In this document: piece by piece, positions 53,267 to 64,000 of the stretch | Layout: every line of letters starts with the position of its first letter | Position numbering within the stretch: position 1 is the first letter of the stretch | DNA from: Pseudophaeomoniella oleicola | Lineage: Eukaryota > Ascomycota > Eurotiomycetes > Phaeomoniellales > Phaeomoniellaceae | Direction: 5' to 3' | Length of the DNA: 64,000 bases | Assembly (NCBI GenBank): GCA_003868215.1 | Contig: QWDQ01000005.1 | Coordinates: 620,001 to 684,000 of the forward strand | Translations under genes and position numbers: made by a program | The notes under the pieces: model-generated | Seen by the model: only the letters and a program-made list of their open reading frames with translations | Database searches by the model: none | Told to the model about the DNA's origin: nothing

Positions 53267-56200
53267 TTACCACCCTTCCATCTGCAACGGTCCCCCAGCT
53301 TCATACCGTTCCGTTACCCCTCCTCCTTCAACAACACCGTTCCTTCCGTCCACATCCTCGCCGTAGATGAATTCATCGCCAGGACCACCACCGACAGGTC
53401 CCCAACCCATGTTGTTCAATTCCGCCGTGAAGAAGTCTTGTTCTTCGTCGTTCATTTGGTCGCCCGTGCCCAGTCTGTCTTCGTCGTTGGCTCCCATGAC
53501 GTCTCGGTAGCGGCGGAGGTGCCACCAATGAGTTAATGCACGCAAAGCTTGCTCGAGTGGTAACGCTTCGTCGACCTCGCCTTCGATGTTGCTGTCGTGC
53601 ATGCCTGCGAGCCACTCGTCGCGAAGTTCTGGGCGGCAATGCAAGTAGATGGCGGTGATCACACGCATGTTAGATTGACGCCATTTGCGGCCACAGTAAG
53701 GGACTTGAGATTTAAAGAGCTTCAAGGTGTAGAGACGAAGCATTGGGTCCGGAATCTTAAGGTTCTTGCGTAGGATTGTACTGGACTTGTATTGAACAAG
53801 AAGGAGGCAGCGGTGTGCCTTTTGGCGAGTAATCTTTTGGAGAATTCGGAGGAAGTTGATGCTGGTGAAAAAGTTACGCCACGAGAAGTGAGTGATCGGA
53901 GTAGCGGGTAACGGCGCAATCGGATTGCCGAGCTCATCGACGGCAGGGCGGGGTGGGAAGTCTTCGGCTGGGGAAGGGTCGAATTTGCTGGGTGACTGAG
54001 GATGCACCCCTCCATCAGTCTCTGAGGTCGGGGAGCGCCGGTGCCGCGATATTGGAGGAGGAACTGCTTCGTCAGGACTGGATGCTTCGTCCTCAGGAAG
54101 AGGAGAGGTGGGAGATAGGGGAGGATGGTCAGAGTTCAGGTGGCAGGAATGAAAGAAACCTAGGTCATCCCGATCATTTTTCTGTGCCACAATGTCTTCC
54201 ATATTTTGATGCGCAAAAAACTTAAGGATGAGTGGAATATAACTAGAGTCGAGCAATAATTGAGTCAAGTACTCAAACTTCAATATGTCTATGCAAGGTT
54301 AGTGATCTTTCAAAACAACAGAGATCCAATACTGACGAGAGATCTTGAACCATTTCAACATGAGCATGAGAGCTCCTGAAATAGCCTTGTGGGATATCTC
54401 GCGCAGTCGTATATTATCAAGGTCCTCAAAAGACATGGAAGGGTCCGAATTCGGTGCCGAGCCATATTGAGACAAGCTCATGTTAGATTTGTTTCGTGGC
54501 AGACCGTTTTGCTGACCGTTTTCTGCTGTGGCGGAACTGGGGGAACCATTGGCCATTGCAATCGCTTGAACGTTAATTAATGTGGTCTTCAGGAGGACTA
54601 TCACGAATGACTGCATATGTGCCAGTGATCCATGCTACGGGAAGTCAGTAGCTACTACCAAGGAGCGAGTAAAGTTGCACTTACATAGAAGTCCTCCACC
54701 AGGTTCAGCCGAGTTTGCGTCTCTGCATCGTCGGTCTCATCGAGGCTATCTTCATCATCATCGTCGCCTCCTTTAGGGTCATCGTCTCCAGCAGAAGCAT
54801 CGGGATTCTCGTTGAGGGCATCTGCGCCTTCTTCCCCCAGGTCATCGTTGTCCGTAATATGCTCATCTTTCGATGCATGTTTCGATTTGTGCAGCCATCC
54901 ACGGTCGTCCTTCATAGACAGCTCACGCTCCCTCCATAGCTGTTTCATTGCACGGGTCATGCGCATTCTGCTCGCAAATAGCTGTCCAGCTTCCATGATC
55001 GATGCTGGAACATCACTCCCTTCCCATCTTTTACTTACCAGGGTATCTTGTAGATTACTTGACCCTTTACCACCAATCTGGTTGCTGCTGTCGTCTAATG
55101 GTGGGTAAAGGAGAGGAAAGTTCTGATTTGTCTGGTAATTTTGCTTCTTGCCAGCTTTTCCCCCGGGACCTATAGGAGAAGGTGGTGGCGATGGCGCAGG
55201 AGTAGCGATGTGTACAGGTTGATGGAATATACTATTAGTGTTCATGTCACCGGTACCCATCCCACCGAAAGAACTTGCGGCTGTATTCGCCCGACTGGGA
55301 TGATTGGGTAGAGGCGGTAGAATTGATTTATGTTCCAGCTCCAAGGGTATCAAAGGTGGTGGCGGATTGTAAGCAGGATATTTCGATGTGATCTCCTGGC
55401 GGAAAAAGTGATAGTCAAGAGGAGATGCCGTCAGAACGGGATGACTGGCATCTGGTGAGAAAGGAGCGGGATTGGGTTGGAGAATATCTTTCGCCCGCTT
55501 GTACATCGCGTCGCCTCCAAAGATCAGAAGCAAACTCTTCCAGAAGACCAAGAGCAATTTCGTAAGGGGTATATCAGGATGGTCGTCCCAGCGTAAAGTA
55601 GAAATAAGATAGACGACATTGACCATAAAATTCGACTTTAGGTCAATGATAGCGTTGCGGATCAAAGACCGCCCGCTTTCGTCCAACTGCTGCCTAGCAG
55701 TCTCGATGATAATGTACCACGAGGACAATAAAATAGTCCACTCCCGCCGTCGGGCCAGATTCCTTACTGCTTCACCGCCTTCATCTGTGTCCGCTTGCTC
55801 ATAATCTGTTGCTGCCCTTGCAGATAGGAGTCGCTGGAGATAGTCGGATAACGAAGTAATGGCTTTACATTCGCTCATGAGCAGCACGCCCTTCTGCATC
55901 CACTCGATTTGGACTCGATTATAGTGCAATCTATCCTCATCCTCGTCGACCCCGCCCACGAGTTCTCCGGTTGGCGTCAGGCCTGCTGTAAGACCCCATA
56001 CTCCAGCCAGTATGTAAAATATCACCTCTGAGGCTTCTATCCGCACAAGAATATCAGAGTGGTGGAGATCATCCAAAGCGGAATAAAGGAACTCTCTTCG
56101 AGTACTCTGCGGTACATTCAACCACGACGGCTCATAGTCTTCTGAGGGTGACTGCTCGTGTATGTTCCGAGACTTGCTGAAGTCGGCCCATTTCTTCTCA

Positions 56201-56658
56201 AATGTCTCCTTTGAACTCACGAGTATCATCCTTTCAGGTTCCATATACTGAAACCACTCCTCGATCTCTTCGGGAAAAGACTGGGAATCGGCATACTGAA
56301 AAGCATATGCAGTTTGCTCCACTTTGGGAAATTGGCTCACTAACTGCCTTAGCTGGGGAAGACTGAGAGAATCAGTAGGTGCATCAGGTAATGAATCCGA
56401 CTGTGGTGCTGGGGGGGGAGGTTGCAGAGGCGGCGGTGGTGCTGACCCCTCACGGGTCAAAACAGGCCTGAGAGGTTTTGGGCCCTTCGGTGCGCTTGTC
56501 CTAATGGTCAAGGGTGTGATCTGGTGGGACGGAGCGGAAGCATCTTCGGTCGTGCCGTCAGACGACAGTACGGTACCCGTCTGATCAACTTCATCTGCCT
56601 TGACAATGATAGGTTCTTCCAAGCGTTCCATAGGATCATCCGCACGAGAAGCAGCCAT
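53267..56658 (-). CDS. far11: STRIPAK subunit Far11/Ham-2 (STRIP1 homologue)
   Basis: A 1097-residue scaffold of the striatin-interacting phosphatase and kinase complex, known as Far11 in yeast, Ham-2 in Neurospora and STRIP1/2 in animals; it is needed for hyphal fusion and signalling. Three exons, 56658-54685, 54634-54337 and 54288-53267, are in phase. The N-terminal domain (N1221 type) starts near SLPQLRQLVSQFPKVEQTAY and continues through RREFLYSALDDLHHSDILVR. A Pro/Ser-rich, acidic middle follows, and a DUF3402 domain with LKWFKISH-ILKFEYLTQLLL and MRVITAIYLHCRPELRDEWL ends the conserved part. The second intron uses a GTCAGT donor. The stop at 53267 may be skipped if a further intron (GTAAGA donor) is spliced, giving a slightly different C-terminus (see findings). 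Confidence 0.93.
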
Positions 56659-57142
56659 TATGGACAGTAGTATAGGCCCGTATGGCTTGATGCTCTAGTA
56701 GTCCTCCAGATTGCGTAGATTGTTCGGTGTCATCGCCACTGCGTTCCAATAATATGGGACCAAACCTGGGTTCAAGTTTCCGATGAAAAGAACATGAGAC
56801 AACAGCCACCCTTAATGGCTGGTGCGCTGTTATCTGATCGGAACTATACAGTATCTCGTGTCATTGCGCCCTGAGAAGCTTCATCATATCAAAAGAGACA
56901 CCCATAGCTCATGAATGAGACTTTTCTAGGCAAAACAGTTCCCTCGATTTGGTTTGGTTGACTTTAGGTATGGAAGGGCGATCACTCCGCGGAGGAGAGC
57001 TTTGACCAATCAATTAAAGCCAGCGAATTGGACCCTGAATTATTGTTTCAGTACACGAGAGGTCGGTCTTGACAGCTTGTTCACTAGAATAGACTGCTCC
57101 TTCTATCCGTGGGACTCCTGGAGAGTCGCGACATATAAGATA
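56659..57142. promoter_or_regulatory. Divergent promoter region, far11 / glucosidase I
   Basis: This region separates two divergent genes. A TATA-like ATATAAGA at 57134 sits just before the glucosidase start codon. No coding sequence is supported beyond that start. Confidence 0.5.
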
Positions 57143-59667
57143 ATGCAGCCATTCGCACTCAGAGCGCTATGGATAGCACTGGTGGCCAGTCTATTCATCA
57201 GCCGTGGCTCTTGTGCAGATCAGGCTGTTCTTAAAGACACCCTGAGCGCATCCAATCAGTCGTTGTTATGGGGACCTTACAGGTCAAACCTGTATTTTGG
57301 CGTCAGACCTCGAATACCCAAGAGTTTGATGACGGGCCTTATGTGGGCAAAGGTCGACAATTATGCGAGTGTGCAAAATGGTGCGACACATGTCTTCGGG
57401 TTCTTCTACGACCATTCGCGCTAATTTTCGATGCTGCAGATTTCAGGCATACCTGCGAACAACACAATGGCATGGCCGGCTATGGTTGGGAGGAATATGA
57501 CATTAGGACTGGTGGCAGAGAGGTCATCTACGATGCTGGAAATGGAATCGATATCACCATTGAATTCGTAAAAGTCCCCGGCGGATCCCAAGGCGGCAAC
57601 TGGGGAGCGAGAATCAAGGGTACACCTCGCGAAGATGCTCCTCCTGCGCTCCTTACGACTATGATCTTCTATGCCGGTCTCGAGGGACTGGGTAGTCTTG
57701 AGGTGACCAATGAGCCTGACGAACTTGGCCAGAAGGGCGAGGTCACAATAGCGGGGCAGACTGTTGAGCTGGGAGACTTCAAGATCGATGTCACGGCAGG
57801 TCCTGACACCAATAAGCCTCCGCCTCAAGCTCATCCTGACGCTTGGAGCGGGAAACCACTGGACCGGACAATCGTATCCAGTCTACAGGTCCCTCCTGAC
57901 GCTATTTGGCAGGCGCTGCAGGTCTCCTTTAGTCTTATGAAGACCACGGTAGACGAGTACGTGTCGGAATATGGACAAGACAACATGCCGGCGCCGTGGC
58001 AGGTATTCACTTTGCCGAACAATATACAGACGGGGAATATCCATTTCATCCAGAAGGTATTCCAAGGTGCATTCGAGTTCGACGTCCTGTTCTCCTCGGC
58101 ATCTTCACCAGAGCCTATGACTGCTCAGTATTTCGAGAAGTCGGCAGCAGAATCTATAGAGTCTTTCGACAAAAAGTTTGCTGGACTGCTCGCACCAAAG
58201 GCACCATTCAATTCTCATCGGTATGCGAAGTTCTCGAAGGCTATGCTTTCGAACTTGGTCGGTGGTATTGGCTACTTTTATGGTGACTCCTTTGTCGATC
58301 GATCCTATGCACCCGAGTATGAGGAAGAAAATGAAGGCTTTTGGGAAGAAACAACGCAAGCGAGGCAACGTGCGCAGATTACGAAGGATCCCGAGTCCGA
58401 GCTATTCACAATGGTACCCTCGAGGACATTCTTTCCAAGAGGCTTTCTCTGGGATGAAGGATTTCATCTGACCCCGGTTGTGGACTGGGACCCCATCTTG
58501 ACTTTACAAATCGTTCAAAGTTGGTTTGCACTCATGGACTCGGATGGTTGGATTGCAAGAGAACAAATCCTCGGCCCCGAAGCACGAAGCAAAGTGCCTC
58601 CAGAATTTCAGGTGCAATATCCCCATTATGCAAATCCGCCAACGCTATTCATGATAGTTGATGCTCTTTTACGAAAGCTATATTCGAACACCCTTGATCC
58701 AGATACTGCTAAAGTGATCAAGGCTGGGTTGGAGGAGTTGTATCCCCTTCTGAAACGCCAGTACTTCTGGTTTCGCAAGACGCAAAGTGGCGACATCAAA
58801 TCCTATGAGAGGGAAGCACACTCCACGCGTGAAGCCTACAGGTGGCGAGGTCGTACCGTCCGCCACATCCTAACGTCTGGTCTCGACGACTACCCACGCC
58901 CTCAGCCTCCTCACCCCGGCGAGCTTCACACAGATCTCATCAGCTGGGTTGGACTAATGGCCCGCTCTCTTCAGAGCTTAGCCGAGTACTTTTCGGAGGA
59001 AGACGATCTCTCACTGTTTTCTGCCCACGAGAGTGCTATACTCAAAAACATTGATGACTTGCACTGGTCTAGCGAAGCCAAAATCTATTGCGATGCCACG
59101 ATTGACGAATATGAAGAACATGCCCACGTCTGCCACAAAGGATACATCTCTCTCTTCCCATTTATCACAGGTCTCCTTCCTCCTGACCATCCTCACCTTG
59201 GCGCCGTGCTTGATTTGATCTCCGATCCCGATGAAATTTGGTCGGATTACGGAATACGCAGTCTAAGCAAGAAAGATCCCCATTACGGCACTGACGAGAA
59301 CTACTGGCGAAGCCCAATCTGGCTGAACTTAAACTATCTCATAGTCCAGAACCTCCGTGTAAGTTACCCCTTCCCCCTCTAGCCCGACGACGAAAACTAA
59401 TCGATTGCCCTCCACCAGCGTATCGCAACCTCATCATCCTCACCCCACAAATCCCAAGCAACCAAACTCTACAACGCGCTGCGTAGAAACCTCGTAAACA
59501 CCGTCTACAACTCCTGGGCCGAAACCGGCTTCGCGTGGGAACAGTACGACCCGGACACCGGCGCGGGGCAACGCACGCAACATTTCACGGGCTGGACGAG
59601 CTTGATCGTGAGCATTGCTGCCATGGAGGAACTACCTGTAAAAGGAGGGGGGAGAGATGAACTGTAG
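57143..59667 (+). CDS. cwh41: Mannosyl-oligosaccharide glucosidase (glucosidase I, GH63)
   Basis: The ER enzyme that trims the terminal alpha-1,2-glucose from the Glc3Man9GlcNAc2 glycan after its transfer to protein. Three exons, 57143-57380, 57440-59358 and 59419-59667, give 801 residues. An N-terminal signal or signal anchor (ALRALWIALVASLFISRGSC) leads to LLWGPYRSNLYFGVRPRIP, a family hallmark at the start of the GH63 N-domain. The catalytic (alpha/alpha)6 domain includes FPRGFLWDEGFHLTPVVDWD and the C-terminal WINLN-like segment PIWLNLNYLIVQNLR. The last exon completes the domain with GFAWEQYDPDTGAGQRTQHF and TGWTSLIVSI. Splice donors are GTGCGA (weaker) and GTAAGT. The ATG at 57143 precedes the signal; the frame is open upstream without a better start. 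Confidence 0.95.
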
Positions 59668-60024
59668 AGATTCCTATTCCTGGCTTGCTTGCTTTGTTTG
59701 TGTACGGAATCGTCGAAACCGGGGAAGGGAAAAATGTTCATGTTGGAAATAGATGTGCCGTGAATGAGCTTTGAGCTGTCGCATGAATAAAAGATATGGA
59801 TCATGCATGTTATGAGAAGGAATATGAATAGTAGGATCTCTGTATGGGAATGAGAGAAAAAGCAGGTACATATTATTGTTTTGGGGGTATCTTGCATTTG
59901 CACGTATCCTGTATACAACGCCACCGCTACCTTATCCATGCATGAAATGACCAAAGCATCCAGCGACCTTCCACGCCATCCAATCAAAAAAATTTCTTCT
60001 TTTTTTCAGAATGCATTCAACCTC
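59668..60024. other. Intergenic region between convergent genes
   Basis: The shared 3' region of glucosidase I and the MMTAG2-like gene. I see no gene or structured repeat apart from an A/T run near 59987-60005. Confidence 0.5.
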
Positions 60025-60747
60025 CTAGTCATCTCGATCGCGTCTCGACCGTCTCGGAGGAGAGTAGCTTCTTTCCCGGTGTGATCGAGTGCCTCTATCC
60101 TCCCTGTGCTTGGTATGTCTGGTTGGCGATCGTGAGCGCGACCGAGACCCAGACCGTTGGGCTCGGTGTGACCTATATCTGTCCCGTGAAGAACCGGGCT
60201 CGCGATCCCGATCCCGATCCCGGCGATGCCGACGATGGTGATGACGATGTTCCCGGTCTCGGCTCCTACTCCTGCTGCTCCTCCTCCTCCTTTCACGGCT
60301 GTGTCTTCGTGTTTTGTGTTCTCCATGTCTTCGGTCGCGGTCGTCAGGGTTGTGGCCTGGACCTTTGCCGGCTAATGCGTCCGTCTCGTTCGCCGAGGGC
60401 CCCGCGATTTCACCTCCACGTTGAGGTCCAGGTCCAAGCGGCTCCATGTTGGCGTTTCGATTTGGCGGCATTGGAAGCCCTAATGCTTTCGCCATAGCTT
60501 CCTCTTCAGCTTCCTTGACTCTTCTCAGCTCCTCCCGGCGTTCTTCATCTGCCTTCGCCTGGGCATCTGGATCGTCGCTCTTTGCATACCACGATAAGTC
60601 CTTGCCCCTTTGCCAGCGACCAACCGGGGCCATAAGTGAATGGCCAAGGTAGTGTTCACGATGTGATGACGATGCGACCTCGCTCCATTTGAATTCACCA
60701 CGGCCGCCACGCGAACCTTCTTTGCGGACGGTAGAGACGAGATCCAT
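60025..60747 (-). CDS. MMTAG2-like nuclear SR-rich protein
   Basis: A 240-residue protein in one exon with an N-terminal 'multiple myeloma tumour-associated' (MMtag) domain: MDLVSTVRKEGSRGGRGEFK and YLGHSLMAPVGRWQRGKDL, ending near LSWYAKS. A Glu/Lys/Arg helix follows (residues about 65-90, EEAMAKALGLP). The C-terminal half is composed of RS, RD and HR dipeptides, a typical RS-like domain for nuclear speckle or spliceosomal proteins. The human counterpart is a nuclear phosphoprotein of poorly known role, so a splicing function is inferred only from the RS-like tail. The start MDLVSTVRK is the first ATG and is exactly the family start. Confidence 0.88.
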   Translation of the reverse strand: MDLVSTVRKEGSRGGRGEFKWSEVASSSHREHYLGHSLMAPVGRWQRGKDLSWYAKSDDPDAQAKADEERREELRRVKEAEEEAMAKALGLPMPPNRNANMEPLGPGPQRGGEIAGPSANETDALAGKGPGHNPDDRDRRHGEHKTRRHSRERRRRSSRSRSRDREHRHHHRRHRRDRDRDREPGSSRDRYRSHRAQRSGSRSRSRSPTRHTKHREDRGTRSHRERSYSPPRRSRRDRDD

Positions 60748-61672
60748 TGTAGTTTCACTAGTCTTGTACCTTCGCGACTAGGGTCACTGATGGTAGCCTG
60801 CGCTGTAACCCAAGGTGCTGGAACCTATTCGTAGTCGGAGGTCGGTGTTTGTTCAGCTGGTATATAACAACCTAGGAAACTTGTTGCAAAGGTACAGCGC
60901 GAATGACTTGAAGATGCGATAGCTCCTGAGTAAAGTCTGTGTGTTTATGCGTCTTTCATCTGACGAGTCGGATTTTACCGACCAATGAATGTTTAAGCAC
61001 GGGGGAAGAGTTTCGACTTTGGAGGGTGTGATAGATCACTTATTGGCTGTGCGATCCTGCGGCCTGCGGTCGGATTGACACGGGTGAGCGAGTCAGGCAT
61101 GCGTAACTGTAGACTTAACCGGGGTTGATCTGACGGCGGGCCAAAGCGTGCACGGAAAGTTTGTTGAAGTTTGGATTCTGCAAGAAAGTAGGTAAGGTAT
61201 GATGCAGATGGCAAGTAAATAACACGATCGCGAGGAGTGCTCGATGTGATTTTGGAGAATGTGGAAAGACGTCTGTTTTCGATCTCTTAGAAGACGAAGT
61301 TTATCGTCGGGGATGTGAGATCATATCTTCTTCTTATATTGATTAGTTACTGTACGATTCAACTAGATTCCCATTTCGGTATCCGCACCATACGTACGTA
61401 GTAACTTATATCTTTTGGCTTGGATCTGGCCAATACTGCGATTTATATCGTTCGTCTTTGTTCAAATGCTCGGCATCTCAGTGTGCAGGAACTGATTTGG
61501 GATTCCAGGAAGTGAGCTGAGCTGAGCCCATTGCCCGTCGAGGCTGAACTTCCACCAAAGCAGCCAATGACCCCGCGCTTCTGCCGACAACCTGCTTTTC
61601 AGCAACGATGAATATACTACGACCCTTGGATCGCTGTGCATCTCAAAGTCCCCGCCGCTACGTACCAACATA
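60748..61672. promoter_or_regulatory. Divergent intergenic region, MMTAG2-like / crt10
   Basis: About 925 bases between divergent genes, with only short open frames. A TACGTACGTAGTA near-palindrome lies near 61390. I see no gene. Confidence 0.45.
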
Positions 61673-64000
61673 ATGTCTTCTACTTCCAACATAAAAAGGC
61701 GTTATCAGCCTGTGAAAGTAGATGTGCTCGGACATGAGTCGGGAAAGACAAGGGTAAGTCATGTCTTACATCCTGCATACCATAATTACTATACACTATT
61801 ATGCGTCATCACAGGAGTCTTGTTTCGAAGCTGACGATGAAGGGTTAGTTTACCAGGTATGCTGCCTCACATATATGAGTAATTAGGTCTGTGCTCCTAA
61901 CGCCATCCGTAGGGATGGCCACTTCAACCCGCCGACGATATGTCCATGGCGGAACAACCTTGTAGGCAACATACACCCTCACTGAACGTCAAAAAGCTGA
62001 ACGCTACCCCCAGACTGCCCTGTCCCAAAGGTTCAATCTCTACTTCGTCGCCGTGGCCGAGGAGATCCATGTTTATGTGCCTCAATTCTACTCGCAGTCA
62101 CTCGGAGATAGTCCGAAACTGGTGTTGTCACCTCCTGCAGCACAATCTGATGCTGCGGGTTATCTTGACGAGTCACGACCATTAGGCATTAATCATCTGG
62201 TTGTCGGTGATCTGGGCAGAGATGAAGTCCTTGTCGTCGCTACAGACTCGGGCAATGTTGCTGCTTATCATACAAGCACCATTGCGAGGTCCGTTGCTGC
62301 CAATGCGACCATTGATGCCAGTGGTCCCATAGGAGATGCTGGTGTCAGACCTTTTTTCACGCACTGGGTATTTGAGAGTGCATGGGGTATAGCTATACAC
62401 AAAGCTGCTCGTCTCATTGCTATCAGTGCCAATACACCCCATCATGTGGAGTCACGAGAAGGCACCGCCAAGATCACAGTCTTCGCGTTCGCACTCGCGT
62501 CTGACGCTGCTGAAGATGTAGATGACTCTGACGATTCATCTTCTATGGAGTCCGACGAACCCGGGATTGAGGACTGGGTTGAGGTGCAGGATGACGAACA
62601 TGTCCAGCGTGAAATGGGCTTGCGGACCACGAATTTCAAAATTATTCTGAGCGAGCACCATGGAAACATTCCTGACATTGCCTTCGTCAATAGTGCTTAT
62701 GACAGCGACGGTAGGTGGCTGGTTTCCACTGACATTGAAGGAGAGATGAAAGTCTGGAAGGTCTGGGACAGAGCAGTCTTCCGATCTTACAACTTCTCTG
62801 AAGGTAGCTATGGGTCTAGGTCGATAGGTAGGGAAATGTAAGTACGTTCTCAAGGACTCACATATATGTGCTAAGCCGTGCCAGTGAGAGAGGCTGGAGT
62901 GTTATGCCTCTTGACCCTGCATCGTTTAGGACAATGGCCACCATGGACGAATTCTGCGGTATCCCGGAACCAACCCAATATTGGCCTAGCATTTCTGGTG
63001 CCTATCTGGGTGAACAACGCGAGTCTTACTTTTTAGGGGGCACCACGGGCATGACCCGTCACAACGCATTTTCCGATACTAATTTCTTCTCCGATTCCGA
63101 CGTCGAGGGAGAATCGGAATTTGATATTTCAGACGAAGAAGACGATGATGCAGGTGGTGTCTCGCTTCTTGAGTCTCCTCATGCAGAACCCGAGGAGCGG
63201 GGATCTTTCAGTGAACGTGAGAGACCAGGAGGAAATGATCGTTTACAAGAAAGGAGTAGCCCGCGTTATACCTTACCTATATACAATTCACCAGTCCCGC
63301 AGCGGTCTATGTCAGAGATCGAGACGCTGCTCTCGGCTGATCGATCCCGCGGCCCGGACTATGCTTCTGCACTCAACAGCAATCAGAGTTACACTTTGAC
63401 GATGACAGAGACTCCCGAAGGAGACATAGATGAGATGGAAGATAACTCCTTCGTTGCCGGTGATTATGGCTCTCCTCACCAACTGCTCTCCCCTCAGTCA
63501 CAAGTCGAAGCGAGCACGTCGGACGGCCGTTACTGGGATTCAACATATTCAGCCACACAAGGAATACCCCCTCTGCCTGTCTTGCATTTTTCTGCAAACA
63601 ACATTCGTCTGACAAACGTACCGCGGGCAAGTGTACCTCATTTCTTCTTTTGCGATCCTTGCGAGGAGTACTTTCCACCGGATCTTTCCTGGATGTACAA
63701 CCTTGATCGTATGAACATGACGGCATGTATACCTGAGATCGGCTGCGTCATAGCGGCCAGTCAAACCGGTAGAGTCGTCGTTCTTACTTTAACGCGAAGG
63801 GCTCAGACAGGTTGTGTTGGCTTCAGACTAGACACTGTCTTGCCTACGCCAGACCAGGAGAGACACAAAGTTCGACCACCGAAACCACTCTTGGGAGTGG
63901 CAGTGGCTCCATTACAGGGCTACGGGGATAATTTGGCCGAGGGAGCGACGAACAACCCCGCTAATCAGGATGAGACGCTCTGGGCTACGACTAGATCTTC
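61673..64000 (+). CDS. crt10: Crt10 family protein, WD40-type (5' part, runs off window)
   Basis: The N-terminal part of a Crt10 homologue; yeast Crt10 regulates ribonucleotide reductase genes. First exons are 61673-61753 and 61815-61856, coding MSSTSNIKRRYQPVKVDVLG, then ESCFEADDEGLVYQ. A third exon starts at 61913 with GWPLQPADD. The frame then shifts before SQRFNLYFVAVAEEIHVYV, in frame from 61966, and the exact junction between 61940 and 62030 is unclear. From there one exon runs to 62837 (TDIEGEMKVWKVWDRAV at its end is a WD40-like blade), a 47-base intron has a GTAAGT donor, and the last exon starts at 62885 and stays open to 64000. Acidic inserts separate beta-propeller segments. The 3' end lies outside the window. 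Confidence 0.82.

Noticed and set aside
1-64000. Transposons, retroelements, CRISPR arrays, rRNA genes
   Set aside because: No transposase, integrase or polymerase motifs, terminal repeats, regularly spaced repeats or rRNA-like sequence were seen.

Overview
This window is nuclear DNA of a filamentous ascomycete (Pezizomycotina). The evidence is dense two-strand gene packing, short introns (mostly 48-70 bases) with GT..AG ends and CTAAC/CTGAC-like branch sites, and fungal gene families (Zn2Cys6 regulator, CFEM protein, Far11/Ham-2, Crt10, Och1-like GT32, mitochondrial serine/homoserine acetyltransferase). I cannot place it to class from sequence alone. I saw no rRNA, tRNA, CRISPR array, transposase or reverse transcriptase. 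About 30 protein-coding loci are supported, and exon boundaries were set by hand from splice signals and frame.

Layout. 1-10 kb: the end of a DHA2-type MFS exporter, a convergent Zn2Cys6 regulator, a CLPTM1-family ER membrane protein, a long orphan protein, and a RidA deaminase. 11-21 kb: a small hydrophilic protein, tri-snRNP protein SNRNP27, a zinc-finger-like gene with an apparent frameshift, Elongator subunit Elp5, SNARE Sec22, a doubtful plus-strand gene, and an SDR-fold protein lacking the catalytic Tyr/Lys. 22-33 kb: a 961-residue Ser-rich orphan, a decayed SDR pseudogene, a Maf nucleotide pyrophosphatase divergent from saccharopine dehydrogenase Lys1, the mitochondrial processing peptidase beta subunit, and a GT32 mannosyltransferase. 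35-49 kb: a CysA/MetX-type acetyltransferase, a mitochondrial-type acyl-CoA synthetase, a CFEM GPI protein, an amino-acid permease, a Cyc2-like mitochondrial flavoprotein, and an intact SDR. 49-64 kb: dolichyl-diphosphatase Cax4, an RWD-RBR ubiquitin ligase, STRIPAK subunit Far11, glucosidase I, an MMTAG2-like SR-rich protein, and Crt10 running off the right edge.

The genes are mainly housekeeping and do not form an obvious biosynthetic cluster. Loose themes are ER glycosylation (glucosidase I, Cax4, GT32), mitochondrial biogenesis (MPP-beta, Cyc2-like, acyl-CoA synthetase), amino-acid metabolism (Lys1, CysA-like, permease) and RNA processing (SNRNP27, MMTAG2-like). A perfect TGACTCA site about 100 bases upstream of lys1 suggests cross-pathway (Gcn4/CpcA) control. 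No clearly new system is present. The most useful leads are the SDR-fold protein without its catalytic dyad, the frameshifted zinc-finger gene, two large orphan proteins, a stop-free minus-strand frame over the SDR pseudogene, and two introns whose retention would keep the frame open.
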